64,000 nt of DNA from the NCBI GenBank assembly GCA_036676475.1, contig JAKFCU010000032.1, positions 1 to 64,000 of the forward strand, read 5' to 3'. The stretch comes from LC029 sp036676475. GTDB lineage: Bacteria; Bacillota; Bacilli; Aneurinibacillales; RAOX-1. Positions within the stretch are counted from its first letter, which is position 1; every line of letters begins with the position of its first letter. Below are positions 1 through 8,435 of this stretch, piece by piece. The notes under the pieces were generated by a model. The model saw only the letters and a list, made by a program, of their open reading frames with translations. It was not told where the DNA came from and made no database searches. Position numbers and translations under genes: made by a program.

Positions 1-50
1 AGTTCGATTAACGTTAAACCTTTTTCATTTTTCCATAAACGTTTAAACAT
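1..50 (-). CDS. Type IV prepilin, N-terminal fragment (cut by window edge)
   Basis: Only the first 16 codons are present, reading leftward off the window. The start ATG is at 50-48, with a strong ribosome site (GGGGAGGG, complement of 60-67). The peptide MFKRLWKNEKGLTLIE is a textbook class III leader: a short basic stretch ending in glycine, the prepilin peptidase cut before L, and the conserved Glu at mature position 5. Its place after pilB-pilT-pilC and behind a c-di-GMP riboswitch suggests the major pilin. Length and C-terminus cannot be seen, so a ComGC-type minor pilin is not excluded. Confidence 0.85.
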   Translation of the reverse strand, partial: MFKRLWKNEKGLTLIE

Positions 51-172
51 CTTATTTTCCCTCCCCAAATTCCTCTTTCTTTACTAGTATTATGTCACAT
101 GATTGATAGATTTCCTATCATCTAAGATGTAATTTAATTAAATCTTTAGGTAATTTTCAATGGAAATTATGT

Positions 173-229
173 AAAAAAAACCCTTTCCAAAATATCAGAA
201 GCATACACCTCCTTCAACGTTGGTTAGGG
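173..229 (-). terminator. Riboswitch-controlled intrinsic terminator before the prepilin gene
   Basis: On the minus strand an arm reading CCCTAACCAA (229-220) can pair with TTGGAAAGGG (190-181) across a two-base internal mismatch, followed directly by eight U (180-173). A small inner GAAG/CTTC hairpin lies in the loop. The 5' arm reuses the CCCTA bases that close stem P1 of the adjacent aptamer, so the two folds exclude each other. Ligand-stabilised P1 should therefore prevent termination, giving an ON switch. Confidence 0.7.
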
Positions 230-298
230 CCGGTTGCGCCATATACTCCATACGACTCAGGCGCCCATCTAAAAGTCGTATTTCCTTGTATCCCTAGG
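222..298 (-). ncRNA. Cyclic-di-GMP-II riboswitch aptamer
   Basis: The minus strand fits the class II c-di-GMP fold as I remember it from the Clostridium acetobutylicum aptamer. In order there are P1 5' TAGGG (296-292), a GGATACAA segment, P2 ATACGACT (282-275), a loop containing GATGGGCGCC, P2 3' AGTCGTAT, then ATGGCGCAACCGGCC, ending in P1 3' CCCTA. Loop bases GCGCC pair with downstream GGCGC as the class-typical pseudoknot. It lies 170 bases before a prepilin gene, the same arrangement as the known Clostridioides difficile pilA1 switch. The call rests on recalled consensus plus base pairing, not on a covariance search. Confidence 0.85.
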
Positions 299-315
299 AC
301 TATCAATTTAGGAAC

Positions 316-344
316 ATTATACCATATCTTCTAGTGACCTACAT
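316..344 (-). promoter_or_regulatory. Extended -10 promoter for the prepilin transcript
   Basis: On the minus strand TGGTATAAT (324-316) is a perfect extended -10 (TGnTATAAT). The -35 region 17 bases upstream (ATGTAG) is weak, as is common for this class. The predicted start near 309 gives a leader of about 258 nt carrying the riboswitch. The promoter overlaps the last codons of pilC, so the prepilin can be transcribed apart from the assembly genes. Confidence 0.65.
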
Positions 345-1542
345 GATTAAATATTTCAAACATCGGGACTAGAATCGAAGTAACAATCGTTCCTACAATG
401 GCGGCTAGTAAGATGATCATCAACGGCTCGATCAATGATTTAATTCGATCCGTTGCCGCTTCTACTTCTGCCTCGTAAAAATCGGCTACTTTGCCCAGCA
501 TTAAATCGAGGGATCCCGTCTGTTCCCCAATGGCAATCATTTGTGTCACCAAAGGAGGAAAGATCCAGTGCTTTCGCATCGGTTCGGTCAATGATTCCCC
601 TTTCTCTAACGAACTACGGGAAACCTTTAATACATTCCCCAACACTTCATTTTCGACGACTCTCTCAACAATAGACAATGCTTGCAAAATAGGAACCGAA
701 CTAGAAAACAGACTGCTTAACGTCCTGGTCATTCTAGCTAACACAGCTTTTTGCAGCAATTTGCCGAAAATGGGCAATCGTAAGGAAATATAATCCATAT
801 AGTATTTCGTAGTTTTATTTTTTTTCAAGGCGATATATCCCACAAACAACAAAAAACCGATTAGGAGAATGATCCACCAATTCACCTGCATCCAGTCACT
901 CGCCCCCAAAACGAATTGGGTGATTGCCGGCAGTTCAGCACCAAACCCTTGAAACATATTAGCAAAAGTAGGAACAACGCTGGTTAAGAGAAAAATAACG
1001 ACACCAACCGCGACGCTTCCCACGGCAACCGGATAAGCCAAAGCGGAAACGACTTTTTGCCGGGTTCGATGCTGCTTTTCAAAATAGATGGCAAGGCGGT
1101 CTAAGGTATCGTCCAGATTCCCGCCAATCTCTCCCGCCTCCACCATATTAATAAAAATGGTTGGAAAGATTTTGGGGTGTTTCGCTGTAGCTTCCGATAA
1201 CGGTTTACCGCTGCGCAAATCCTCTTCAACGGTCTCCAGCACTTTTCTAAACACTTTGTTTTCCGTTTGGCTGGCTAACACTCTCGTGGCATCAACCACC
1301 GTCACCCCTGCCTGAAGGAGGGTGGAAAACTGCCGCAAATAAATGACAAAATCCTGAAACTTGACCGGATTTCCAATGGTGATTTCTTTATGAAGGAGAT
1401 TATTTTGCTGCTCCTCGATTTGGCTTATTGCAATTCCTTTTTCCCTGAGCTTTAACAGTGCTTCCCGGCGGGAGGTCCCATTAATATTTCCTTTGCGGAA
1501 TCGCCCTGTCCGATCCCGTCCTTCATAGCGAAACACAGCCAT
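331..1542 (-). CDS. pilC: Type IV pilus inner-membrane platform protein PilC
   Basis: GspF/PilC family, 403 residues, the usual size. The N-terminus (MAVFRYEGRDRTGRFRKGNI) is the characteristic short strand region. Two GspF domains follow (about 65-190 and 270-390), each with a conserved helical segment (LRQFSTLLQAGVTVVDA; LSSLFSSSVPILQALS) and separated by long hydrophobic helices near 170-195, 222-238 and 375-395. PilC sits in the cytoplasmic membrane and couples PilB/PilT motor turning to pilin addition or removal. The ATG directly abuts the pilT stop (TAGATG) with GAAAGGAG inside pilT, implying coupled translation. The end of the gene carries the prepilin promoter. Confidence 0.93.
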   Translation of the reverse strand: MAVFRYEGRDRTGRFRKGNINGTSRREALLKLREKGIAISQIEEQQNNLLHKEITIGNPVKFQDFVIYLRQFSTLLQAGVTVVDATRVLASQTENKVFRKVLETVEEDLRSGKPLSEATAKHPKIFPTIFINMVEAGEIGGNLDDTLDRLAIYFEKQHRTRQKVVSALAYPVAVGSVAVGVVIFLLTSVVPTFANMFQGFGAELPAITQFVLGASDWMQVNWWIILLIGFLLFVGYIALKKNKTTKYYMDYISLRLPIFGKLLQKAVLARMTRTLSSLFSSSVPILQALSIVERVVENEVLGNVLKVSRSSLEKGESLTEPMRKHWIFPPLVTQMIAIGEQTGSLDLMLGKVADFYEAEVEAATDRIKSLIEPLMIILLAAIVGTIVTSILVPMFEIFNHVGH

Positions 1543-2604
1543 CTACCGCTGGCTCCTTTCCGCCAAAAAGGGCTCGGCAGCTTCCCTGGATATGACTTTA
1601 TAATCGACCAGCTCCCTGATCGACATGTCCAGCGTATGCATGCCCAATGCCTTGCTCGTTTGCATGACACTTGGAATCTGGTGGATCTTCTCGTTGCGAA
1701 CCAAGTTGGCTACAGCAGAATTGTTGACCAGCATTTCGGTCGCAACACGCCTCCCCAGTCGGTCAACGGTCGGAAACAATCGTTGAGAGAGAATGGAAAC
1801 TAACACCGAAGCCAATTGGAACCTCACTTGAGGTTGCTGTCCAGCGGGAAAAACATCGATAATCCGGTCAATCGTCGAAGGAGCATCACTCGTATGCAGC
1901 GTGGCAAACACCAAATGTCCTGTTTCTGCAGCCGTAATGGCCGTGGAGATCGTCTCCAAGTCACGCATCTCACCGACTAGGATAACATCCGGATCTTGCC
2001 GCAAAGCCGCCCGTAAACCGTTGGAAAAATTTTGCGTATCAAATCCGATCTCGCGTTGATCAATGATGCTATTTCGATGCCGATGCAGGTATTCAATGGG
2101 ATCTTCCAGCGTAATAATATGCTTGCGCATTTTTTGATTGATATAATCTATCATGGCAGCCAAGGTGGTAGACTTTCCGCTTCCGGTCGGTCCCGTTACT
2201 AAGACGAGCCCTTGCGGTTTAGCCGCTATTGTCTTTAGCACTTCAGGCATGTGCAATTCTTCTAGCGAAGGAATCCTGGTGGGAATCGTCCGAATCGCTA
2301 AGCTGATGGAAGAGCGTTGAAAGAAAGCATTGATCCGAAATCGGGCTCCTCCTTCCATTCCGTAGGAAAAATCCAATTCTCCTTTTTCTTGAAACGATTC
2401 CCAGCGATCGGTTGGTATAATGGCCTTGGCCAGAGCTTCCGTGTCTTGGGAAGTAAGGTCATCCCGTCCATACTGCTTTAAATCCCCATGGATGCGAAAC
2501 ACAGGTGGAACCCCAATCGTAAGATGCAAATCCGATGCTTTGTAATCTAGAGCAGCCCGCAAAAGTTTTTCGATTTCTTTCACCTCTTTCACCCCCCTAT
2601 TCAT
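1543..2604 (-). CDS. pilT: Twitching motility retraction ATPase PilT
   Basis: Hexameric ATPase that depolymerises type IV pili. It is 353 residues, a normal PilT size. Visible motifs are the N-terminal KASDLHLTIGVPPVFRI stretch, the PilT-specific AIRTIP motif near residue 104, Walker A GPTGSGKST near 138, the Asp box, Walker B QDPDVILVGEMRD near 206 and the His box HTSDAPSTIDR. It lacks the zinc tetracysteine of PilB. The annotated ATG overlaps the end of pilB by 8 bases. An in-frame GTG at codon 8 has a better-spaced AGGGGGG site, so the real start may be a few codons later. It implies pili that retract. Confidence 0.93.
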   Translation of the reverse strand: MNRGVKEVKEIEKLLRAALDYKASDLHLTIGVPPVFRIHGDLKQYGRDDLTSQDTEALAKAIIPTDRWESFQEKGELDFSYGMEGGARFRINAFFQRSSISLAIRTIPTRIPSLEELHMPEVLKTIAAKPQGLVLVTGPTGSGKSTTLAAMIDYINQKMRKHIITLEDPIEYLHRHRNSIIDQREIGFDTQNFSNGLRAALRQDPDVILVGEMRDLETISTAITAAETGHLVFATLHTSDAPSTIDRIIDVFPAGQQPQVRFQLASVLVSILSQRLFPTVDRLGRRVATEMLVNNSAVANLVRNEKIHQIPSVMQTSKALGMHTLDMSIRELVDYKVISREAAEPFLAERSQR

Positions 2605-4258
2605 GAATGGCTACCCTCAGCACCTCTTCCGTTGTGGTTAAGCCTTGTCTTACCTTCAATAATCCATCATCAACCAAAAAAATGGTTCCTTTTTTTATCG
2701 CATGTTCACGGATCAACGAAACTGGTTTATTGTTCATGATCATTTTCCGAATCAGCTCGTCAACCACCAGCATTTCATGGATTGCAATTCTTCCTTTATA
2801 TCCGGTCATGTTACAATTTCCGCAGCCTTTCCCGCGCATGATCCGCTCAATTTTCATCCCGCGCTGCATGAAAATCGTATTCTCCCGTTCCGTTGGTTCT
2901 TGTGCTTCCTGACAATCGCGGCAAACCCGGCGAACCAGCCGTTGAGAAACAACACCTGTTAAGGAGGCGGCCACCAAGAACGGCTCTACCCCCATATCAA
3001 TCAAGCGGTTAATTGTAGCAATCGCATCATTTGTATGCAAAGTACTCAAGACAAGGTGTCCAGTCAAGGAGGCTCGAATGGCAATTTCCGCGGTTTCTTT
3101 ATCCCTTATTTCCCCCACCATCACAACATCAGGGTCCTGACGAAGCATGGAGCGCAATCCTGCTGCAAAGGTGAGGCCTACATTAGGGTTCACTTGAATT
3201 TGGTTGATCCCGTCGACTTGGTATTCAACCGGATCTTCAATGGTGATAATATTGACTTCTTCCGTATTGAGACGGTTCAAAGCGGCGTACAGCGTTGATG
3301 ATTTTCCTGAACCGGTGGGACCCGTGATGAGGATGATTCCATTAGGCCTTTCAATTAATTCGGTAAAACGCTGGTAATGGGTTTTATTGAAGCCGAGTTT
3401 ATCGATATCATTGATATTACTGCCCAAATCCAATATCCGCATGACTATTTTTTCCCCAAAAACGGTAGGGAGGGTAGAAACACGAATATCGACAGGATGA
3501 TAATCAAAATTCATTTTTATTCGTCCGTCTTGTGGCAGACGAGATTCTGTAATATTTAAATTGGCCATAATTTTGATGCGGGCCGTTAGCACATTTTGCA
3601 TATGTTTAGGTAAGGTACGTTCCGTACGCAGCATTCCATCCGTCCGATAACGAATATTCAACTTACTTTCTTGCGGGTCCAGGTGGATATCACTTGCTTT
3701 CAGATGAACCCCATTTAGAATGATTTGGTTCACTAGACGAACAACCGGTGAATCTTCATCGACCATACGATTTTCATCAACGGCCGGATTTTTAGGAAGT
3801 TCCCCCAAAAAAGCATCCATCGACTCATCGATTTGATAATATTTATTGATCGCTCGTAAAATATCATCTTTCGTGGCTATAACCGGTTCAATCTGAAATC
3901 CGGTAGCCATCCGCAAATCATCTATCGCATAATAATCCATCGGATCAGCCATCGCCACATACAAACGATCCCCTTCTTTTTTTATAGGGATCAGCTGTTT
4001 ACGCTTAACAAGCTCTTTTGGAATGATCGTCGTAAGGGATGTATCAACCGGATAGCGGTACAAGCTAACATGCGGAATTCCGAGCTGAAACTCCAACACC
4101 TCAATAAGCTGCTGTTCCGTAATATAGCCTTGCTGAAGCAAGGCATCCCCCAGCTTTTGGCTATCGCTTTTCTCATGTAAAGCCGTTTGCAGCTGCTCTT
4201 CCGTAATGAGACCTGCTTCAACCAACAAATCCCCTAATCGCTTGCGTATCTGTCGCAT
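2597..4258 (-). CDS. pilB: Type IV pilus extension ATPase PilB
   Basis: GspE/PilB family, 553 residues. The N-terminal MshEN-type domain (RLGDLLVEAGLITEEQL) spans about 1-150. The ATPase core has Walker A GPTGSGKSST near residue 309, Walker B QDPDVVMVGEIRD near 376 and a His box. A zinc tetracysteine (CRDC near 443, CGNC near 479) distinguishes extension ATPases from PilT. MshEN domains in several bacteria bind c-di-GMP, which fits the riboswitch downstream in the operon, but the binding residues were not checked one by one. First motor gene of the locus, followed by pilT with an 8-base overlap. Confidence 0.93.
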   Translation of the reverse strand: MRQIRKRLGDLLVEAGLITEEQLQTALHEKSDSQKLGDALLQQGYITEQQLIEVLEFQLGIPHVSLYRYPVDTSLTTIIPKELVKRKQLIPIKKEGDRLYVAMADPMDYYAIDDLRMATGFQIEPVIATKDDILRAINKYYQIDESMDAFLGELPKNPAVDENRMVDEDSPVVRLVNQIILNGVHLKASDIHLDPQESKLNIRYRTDGMLRTERTLPKHMQNVLTARIKIMANLNITESRLPQDGRIKMNFDYHPVDIRVSTLPTVFGEKIVMRILDLGSNINDIDKLGFNKTHYQRFTELIERPNGIILITGPTGSGKSSTLYAALNRLNTEEVNIITIEDPVEYQVDGINQIQVNPNVGLTFAAGLRSMLRQDPDVVMVGEIRDKETAEIAIRASLTGHLVLSTLHTNDAIATINRLIDMGVEPFLVAASLTGVVSQRLVRRVCRDCQEAQEPTERENTIFMQRGMKIERIMRGKGCGNCNMTGYKGRIAIHEMLVVDELIRKMIMNNKPVSLIREHAIKKGTIFLVDDGLLKVRQGLTTTEEVLRVAIHE

Positions 4259-4297
4259 AATCTTACTCCTTTGACTAGGCGCTGTAGATCCAGTTCA

Positions 4298-5641
4298 TTA
4301 TTTGATAATAAACCAACCTGTGTCTTTATCATTATTCACTGGGTTTGGCGTTTTTGAAGATTGGCTATTGTCGCTTGAATTCAACCTTTCCTCTTCTTCA
4401 AGCGGGGGTTCATTTTTCTGCCCTTGATTGATTTCCAGTTCGGAAGAAGGATAATGGATGCCGGGTTCGGATGCTGCAGGAGCAGAAGGTCCCCATTCCT
4501 CTACCCGATGCACTGGAGGATAGAAATCCTCGGAGATCAACTCTTTTCCAACCAGTTTTCCGCCTTTCCATTCCTGTCGATAGACTTCCACCATATAACC
4601 TGGTTTTCCCGGTTCCTTAGAAACAACCTCTTCCACGGAAAGGCTCGGATTGAAATGAACAATCGTTTTGGGCTTAAATTCCTTTTCCCCTAACATATAG
4701 GGTTGATATTGTGCAGGCAGAGCAGCCCCTTCCAAAAAAACCTCAAGTTGATCATCCTTATATGACATTTTCAAAGTATAAGGGGCAGGATTCGGATTCT
4801 TAAACACAAAATCCCAATGATTTGGAATAACACTCGCTTCATATCCCAATTCGGCATAGGGGGGCATTGATCTTTCCATATGGCGCTCTATGATCTCAAA
4901 ATTAGTATGTAACAGCATTTGATAGATTCCAGTTGCTGCTAGATTAAGAGAATAGAGTTCAGAATCAGAAAGCTGTTTTTTTCCCATAAGAGATAAAAGG
5001 GATAGTGATTCTCCCGTTTTAAGCATGCGTCCGTTCAAACGAGCAAATAAAGGCAAATCAACCGGCTTTTTCTCTTTATTGGGAAGAATGCTTTTATGGA
5101 TCACGACCGATGGCAATGGTTCGCTTTTCAAGTAGGCGCTTAAATTTAGTTGGATATTCTCCGTTGGAAGCGAGGATGCCAGATCTTGGATGGCCTTCTG
5201 TAAGGCTTGGTAATCCATATTGGGAACCGTATGCTGTCCAGACAATTCGGAAGTATTTTTTTCCAGAGCTTCTTGACTTATCGTCAACAGGAGTCGGGAA
5301 GCCCCGGATGAAGATGCCTGTTCTACACTCGTCCGTATATCAAAAGTGAAAATCGAAGGATACACGGCCTTTTCCTTCCCGTTCCAGTTGAGAAGAATTG
5401 GCGGTTTGCTATGCCATGTTTTTACAGCAGTCTCTACCTTTTCAGCGGCTTCCGAACGATTGAGTCCCTCTACGGAAACCGGACCAATCCTTGCCCCAGG
5501 TTCGAATTGAAATTCACTAAAAAAACTTTCATAAACATAGTTAGATGAATAGGAAAAACTGATAATAAAGACAGTCGATAACATTAAGATTAGGAAAATA
5601 TTCACATAAGGTTTGGAATATTCGCGGACAAGCTCCATCAT
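4298..5641 (-). CDS. Membrane-anchored VanW-family protein with YoaR-like domain
   Basis: 447 residues. A short cytoplasmic N-terminus and one membrane helix (about 13-35) are followed by an extracytoplasmic part. Residues about 45-160 (GARIGPVSVEGLNRSEAAEKV) resemble the YoaR-type putative peptidoglycan-binding domain. Residues about 210-325 resemble the VanW fold, with NPNPAPYTLKM as in other VanW proteins. The C-terminal 70 residues are polar, Pro/Ser/Glu-rich and probably disordered. The biochemical function of VanW proteins is not established. It lies 39 bases upstream of pilB, so a role in letting the pilus cross the cell wall is possible but inferred from position only. Confidence 0.75.
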   Translation of the reverse strand: MMELVREYSKPYVNIFLILMLSTVFIISFSYSSNYVYESFFSEFQFEPGARIGPVSVEGLNRSEAAEKVETAVKTWHSKPPILLNWNGKEKAVYPSIFTFDIRTSVEQASSSGASRLLLTISQEALEKNTSELSGQHTVPNMDYQALQKAIQDLASSLPTENIQLNLSAYLKSEPLPSVVIHKSILPNKEKKPVDLPLFARLNGRMLKTGESLSLLSLMGKKQLSDSELYSLNLAATGIYQMLLHTNFEIIERHMERSMPPYAELGYEASVIPNHWDFVFKNPNPAPYTLKMSYKDDQLEVFLEGAALPAQYQPYMLGEKEFKPKTIVHFNPSLSVEEVVSKEPGKPGYMVEVYRQEWKGGKLVGKELISEDFYPPVHRVEEWGPSAPAASEPGIHYPSSELEINQGQKNEPPLEEEERLNSSDNSQSSKTPNPVNNDKDTGWFIIK

Positions 5642-5649
5642 TCACTTCC

Positions 5650-6498
5650 TTATCGTTCACGTACACTCATGGAAAGTTCAATCATCACAGCAGGACCCTC
5701 GTGATGAACTTTTAGAATATCTTCCTTCTTAAGTACGGTTCCTTTTGTTACCAAAATTTCCGCATTTCTATTTAGAATATCCTTTGTTACTTCTTTCCCT
5801 TCTAAAAGCTCCATTTGCTTTTCCCTTAGTTCCCCTTGCTTTTCACTGAACGAATCTAACTGGATAGCCGCTGGCGACTGCTCAATGATCTCTTCGATCC
5901 ATTGCGCTTCTCCCACTGGAAGAAGTTCCTCAATAATTTCTTCTTTAGCAGGTTTTTCTATAGCGCTCTCTTTTTCTAAGAAGGCTTCGTACTGAGGCAA
6001 GAGCTGTTCCGGATGTTTGACATACTGTTTCGTTACATCTTCCTGCACCACGATGATATCTTTTCCAAAGGTGATAACATAGTCTGAAGAGAAAATGACT
6101 TCTTCGTTGGCACCCTTCATAAAGAGCCCCAAAATTCTGCCTTGGTCCTCATGAGCAATCAAGTACTCCGATATTTCCCCGAGCAAATCCCCTTTGCGGG
6201 TCATCACCTTGGCACCGCTAATTTTGATCTTCTTCGCCACCAAGTCATTGGCGATGGGAATTTCCGTTAAATCCAAAATGGCGTGTGAATTTTCAATGGT
6301 TACCGCAAATTCCCCTACCCCGATTATTTTTTTAAAAGGAACGGCCTTGACACTTACCTGCCAATCTTCATGCTGAATAATCAAAAAATCAATTGATCCT
6401 TGGTCTGCATTGACAACCAAAGACTCTACCGTTCCCACCTTTGTTCCATCGATTATGCTGATCACTGGCAAACCTACAATTTGGCTACTTGTTTTCAT
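5650..6498 (-). CDS. PRC-barrel domain protein
   Basis: 282 residues, no signal peptide or membrane helix. Two PRC-barrel-like units are visible: residues about 5-75 (GLPVISIIDGTKVGTVESLV) and about 90-155 (KISGAKVMTRKGDLLGEISE). The rest is acidic and charged, ending in a segment (EILVTKGTVLKKEDILKV) typical of SAF/antifreeze-like barrels. PRC barrels often mediate protein interaction. It stands 8 bases from the VanW gene and first behind a good promoter, so it likely opens the pilBTC operon. Its role is unknown; a cytoplasmic adaptor for pilus assembly is one guess. Confidence 0.7.
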   Translation of the reverse strand: MKTSSQIVGLPVISIIDGTKVGTVESLVVNADQGSIDFLIIQHEDWQVSVKAVPFKKIIGVGEFAVTIENSHAILDLTEIPIANDLVAKKIKISGAKVMTRKGDLLGEISEYLIAHEDQGRILGLFMKGANEEVIFSSDYVITFGKDIIVVQEDVTKQYVKHPEQLLPQYEAFLEKESAIEKPAKEEIIEELLPVGEAQWIEEIIEQSPAAIQLDSFSEKQGELREKQMELLEGKEVTKDILNRNAEILVTKGTVLKKEDILKVHHEGPAVMIELSMSVRER

Positions 6499-6571
6499 TT
6501 GGCTATCGACACCAACCCTTGAGTTATATTTCTTATTCTAGTCCTTATTTCCTATCACATTATTATCTTTC

Positions 6572-6600
6572 ATTGTAACGATGATCGTATACGTTGACAA
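6572..6600 (-). promoter_or_regulatory. SigA-type promoter for the PRC-vanW-pilBTC operon
   Basis: Minus strand TTGTCA (6600-6595), 17-base spacer, TACAAT (6577-6572). The predicted start is near 6565, about 65 bases before the PRC-barrel gene. Spacing is ideal and each hexamer has at most one mismatch. Confidence 0.6.
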
Positions 6601-6607
6601 CTTATCG

Positions 6608-7870
6608 TCATCTATCAATATTTTCTAGTACTTGATCCAGAAAGTATTGAATTTCCTGGTCTAACACAGGATAAGGGGCAAAGCGTGATTGAATCTCAAG
6701 CAAAAAGATTCGACATTTTTCTTTTTGCCCTGTTCGGATGAAAAAATCCCTTAATAAGGAAGAAAACACAAAAAACTCGTGATCAGGAAGCGATGGAGCT
6801 AGGTATTGCCTGAGATATCCCTCGAATTGCTTCGTTGGCATATGTTGGCGTGTCCATTCGATTTCCTCAATCAAAGAATAAAAAATCTCTCTTGGAATCG
6901 AAGAGACAGGCGGAGGGGCTATTTCATGTTCTACCACCATCTCATCTGTTTGATCCATGGTTCCATCTTTTTGGTCTTCTTCAACTATGAGTGGTTCAAT
7001 CCAATCATCAAGAAGCGACTTGGAAGCTTCATTGGTGAATCCACCTTCATCCACAACCTGAGCATCCAACTTCCTCTCATCCATTGTAATTTCATTCTCT
7101 GTATCACTTCCTGTTAAAATTAGAAGGTCCTCTTGCAGCTCATCGACCGCATGAAGTCCCACGCCTAATTCATCAAATAACAATTGTCGTTCTTTTAATA
7201 ATTCTTCTTCTGAAATCTCGTGTTCAAAGGTATCATCGTCTAGTTCAGGCAGTCGATCCGTTAACTCTTCCAGAATGAAATCATCTTCCATCTCGAATAA
7301 TGCCTGCTGGTTACTTTCTATATCCAGTTCCTCTTCTTCCATCTGACTACTTTCTGTAAATGAAGACGTGCTTGGTAAAAAGTTTTCATCATAGTGGATA
7401 TGATCATTCTCAACAACATGATTCTCTGAATTCACCAATGAATCTTGTCCTAGTAGACGTTCATCTTCAGTAAGAGCATGTGTAACTTCTTCTTCGAACA
7501 ACTTCACCTCTTCTTGAGATGCTTGCTCTACCTTCATGAATGCTAGATTAGGCATAACCTCTTCGCTTTTCTTCGTATTACTTTCAGAGTGTTCCCATAT
7601 ACCTATACCTTCGTCTTTTTCAACCTGAACACCAACGGCATGAACCACCCTTTTTCCAATAAAGTAAGTGCTAAGCCCTGCTAGGAGGAAGATGATGAGA
7701 ATCGTATTCCAAAGTGGAAAAATCTGATTCGCCAATGAACCTAATACAGCCAGTAAAAATGAAGTAGCAATTAATAGAAATTTCATTTTCCTATTTAATT
7801 GCAGCGGAACAAAATATAAAATAGGAATTAGCAAGATTACGCCTAAAACGGAAAACAAAAAAAGCTTCAA
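6608..7870 (-). CDS. Membrane protein with long acidic linker, unknown function
   Basis: 420 residues, TTG start behind GAGGTGGG. Three hydrophobic helices lie at about 3-23, 31-47 and 52-70. They are followed by a long, strongly acidic, low-complexity cytoplasmic region (about 90-320, rich in Glu, Asp, Ser) and a helical C-terminal domain of about 90 residues (EIFYSLIEEIEWTRQHMPTK onward). I do not recognise the family. It is 110 bases upstream of the PRC-barrel gene and back to back with the minor pilin operon, so an accessory pilus role is likely by position. The acidic linker could be a flexible tether to a partner. Confidence 0.7.
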   Translation of the reverse strand: MKLFLFSVLGVILLIPILYFVPLQLNRKMKFLLIATSFLLAVLGSLANQIFPLWNTILIIFLLAGLSTYFIGKRVVHAVGVQVEKDEGIGIWEHSESNTKKSEEVMPNLAFMKVEQASQEEVKLFEEEVTHALTEDERLLGQDSLVNSENHVVENDHIHYDENFLPSTSSFTESSQMEEEELDIESNQQALFEMEDDFILEELTDRLPELDDDTFEHEISEEELLKERQLLFDELGVGLHAVDELQEDLLILTGSDTENEITMDERKLDAQVVDEGGFTNEASKSLLDDWIEPLIVEEDQKDGTMDQTDEMVVEHEIAPPPVSSIPREIFYSLIEEIEWTRQHMPTKQFEGYLRQYLAPSLPDHEFFVFSSLLRDFFIRTGQKEKCRIFLLEIQSRFAPYPVLDQEIQYFLDQVLENIDR

Positions 7871-8009
7871 AAGCCCACCTCTTTTTGTATAGGACTACGT
7901 TCGGGTATATACGACAAAATCTATCAGATTTTTACAAAGGAATGTATTGTTATTGTAATATAAAGTTGTATGACATAACAAGATTGCAAAATAAAGATGG
8001 TGATGACAT

Positions 8010-8435
8010 TTGAATAAAAATTTTGGTCAAAAAGGATTTACCCTTATTGAGGTATTGGTTTCCATTGTTCTTTTTTCGGTGGTTCTGTTGCTGTTTAGTA
8101 CTTATTTTGTGAATAACACGGCCCAGTCTACCAAACAGGATACGAAGTTAATAGCGGCTAATTTGGCTAGACAAACAGCAGAAGAATGGAAGGCGAAAGA
8201 ATATGATGATTTGAAGGAGAAATTAGCTTTAGATCCAACCAATACATCTATTACCCTCCCAGATGAAACTATAGGCGACCAAGCTATTAATGGCCGTACC
8301 TATAAACAAAAAATTAAGCTCACGGCTTTTCCTGACTCTATACCGATTATTGTTATCTCTGTTTCTGTATATGACGAATCCGATCAACTATTAGCCACGT
8401 TAAATACTGGAATCTCAAGCCCAGAGGAAGGTTGA
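8010..8435 (+). CDS. Prepilin-like minor pilin (first of cluster)
   Basis: 141 residues from a TTG start with GATGGTGA seven bases upstream. The N-terminus MNKNFGQKGFTLIEVLVSIV carries the prepilin peptidase site G/FTLIE with Glu at mature position 5, then a hydrophobic helix to about residue 33. The rest is a small soluble domain with alternating strand-like segments. It is the first gene of a three-gene plus-strand operon divergent from the assembly genes. By size and N-terminus it resembles PilV/GspI-type minor pilins, which sit at the pilus tip or prime assembly. Confidence 0.88.
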   Translation: MNKNFGQKGFTLIEVLVSIVLFSVVLLLFSTYFVNNTAQSTKQDTKLIAANLARQTAEEWKAKEYDDLKEKLALDPTNTSITLPDETIGDQAINGRTYKQKIKLTAFPDSIPIIVISVSVYDESDQLLATLNTGISSPEEG

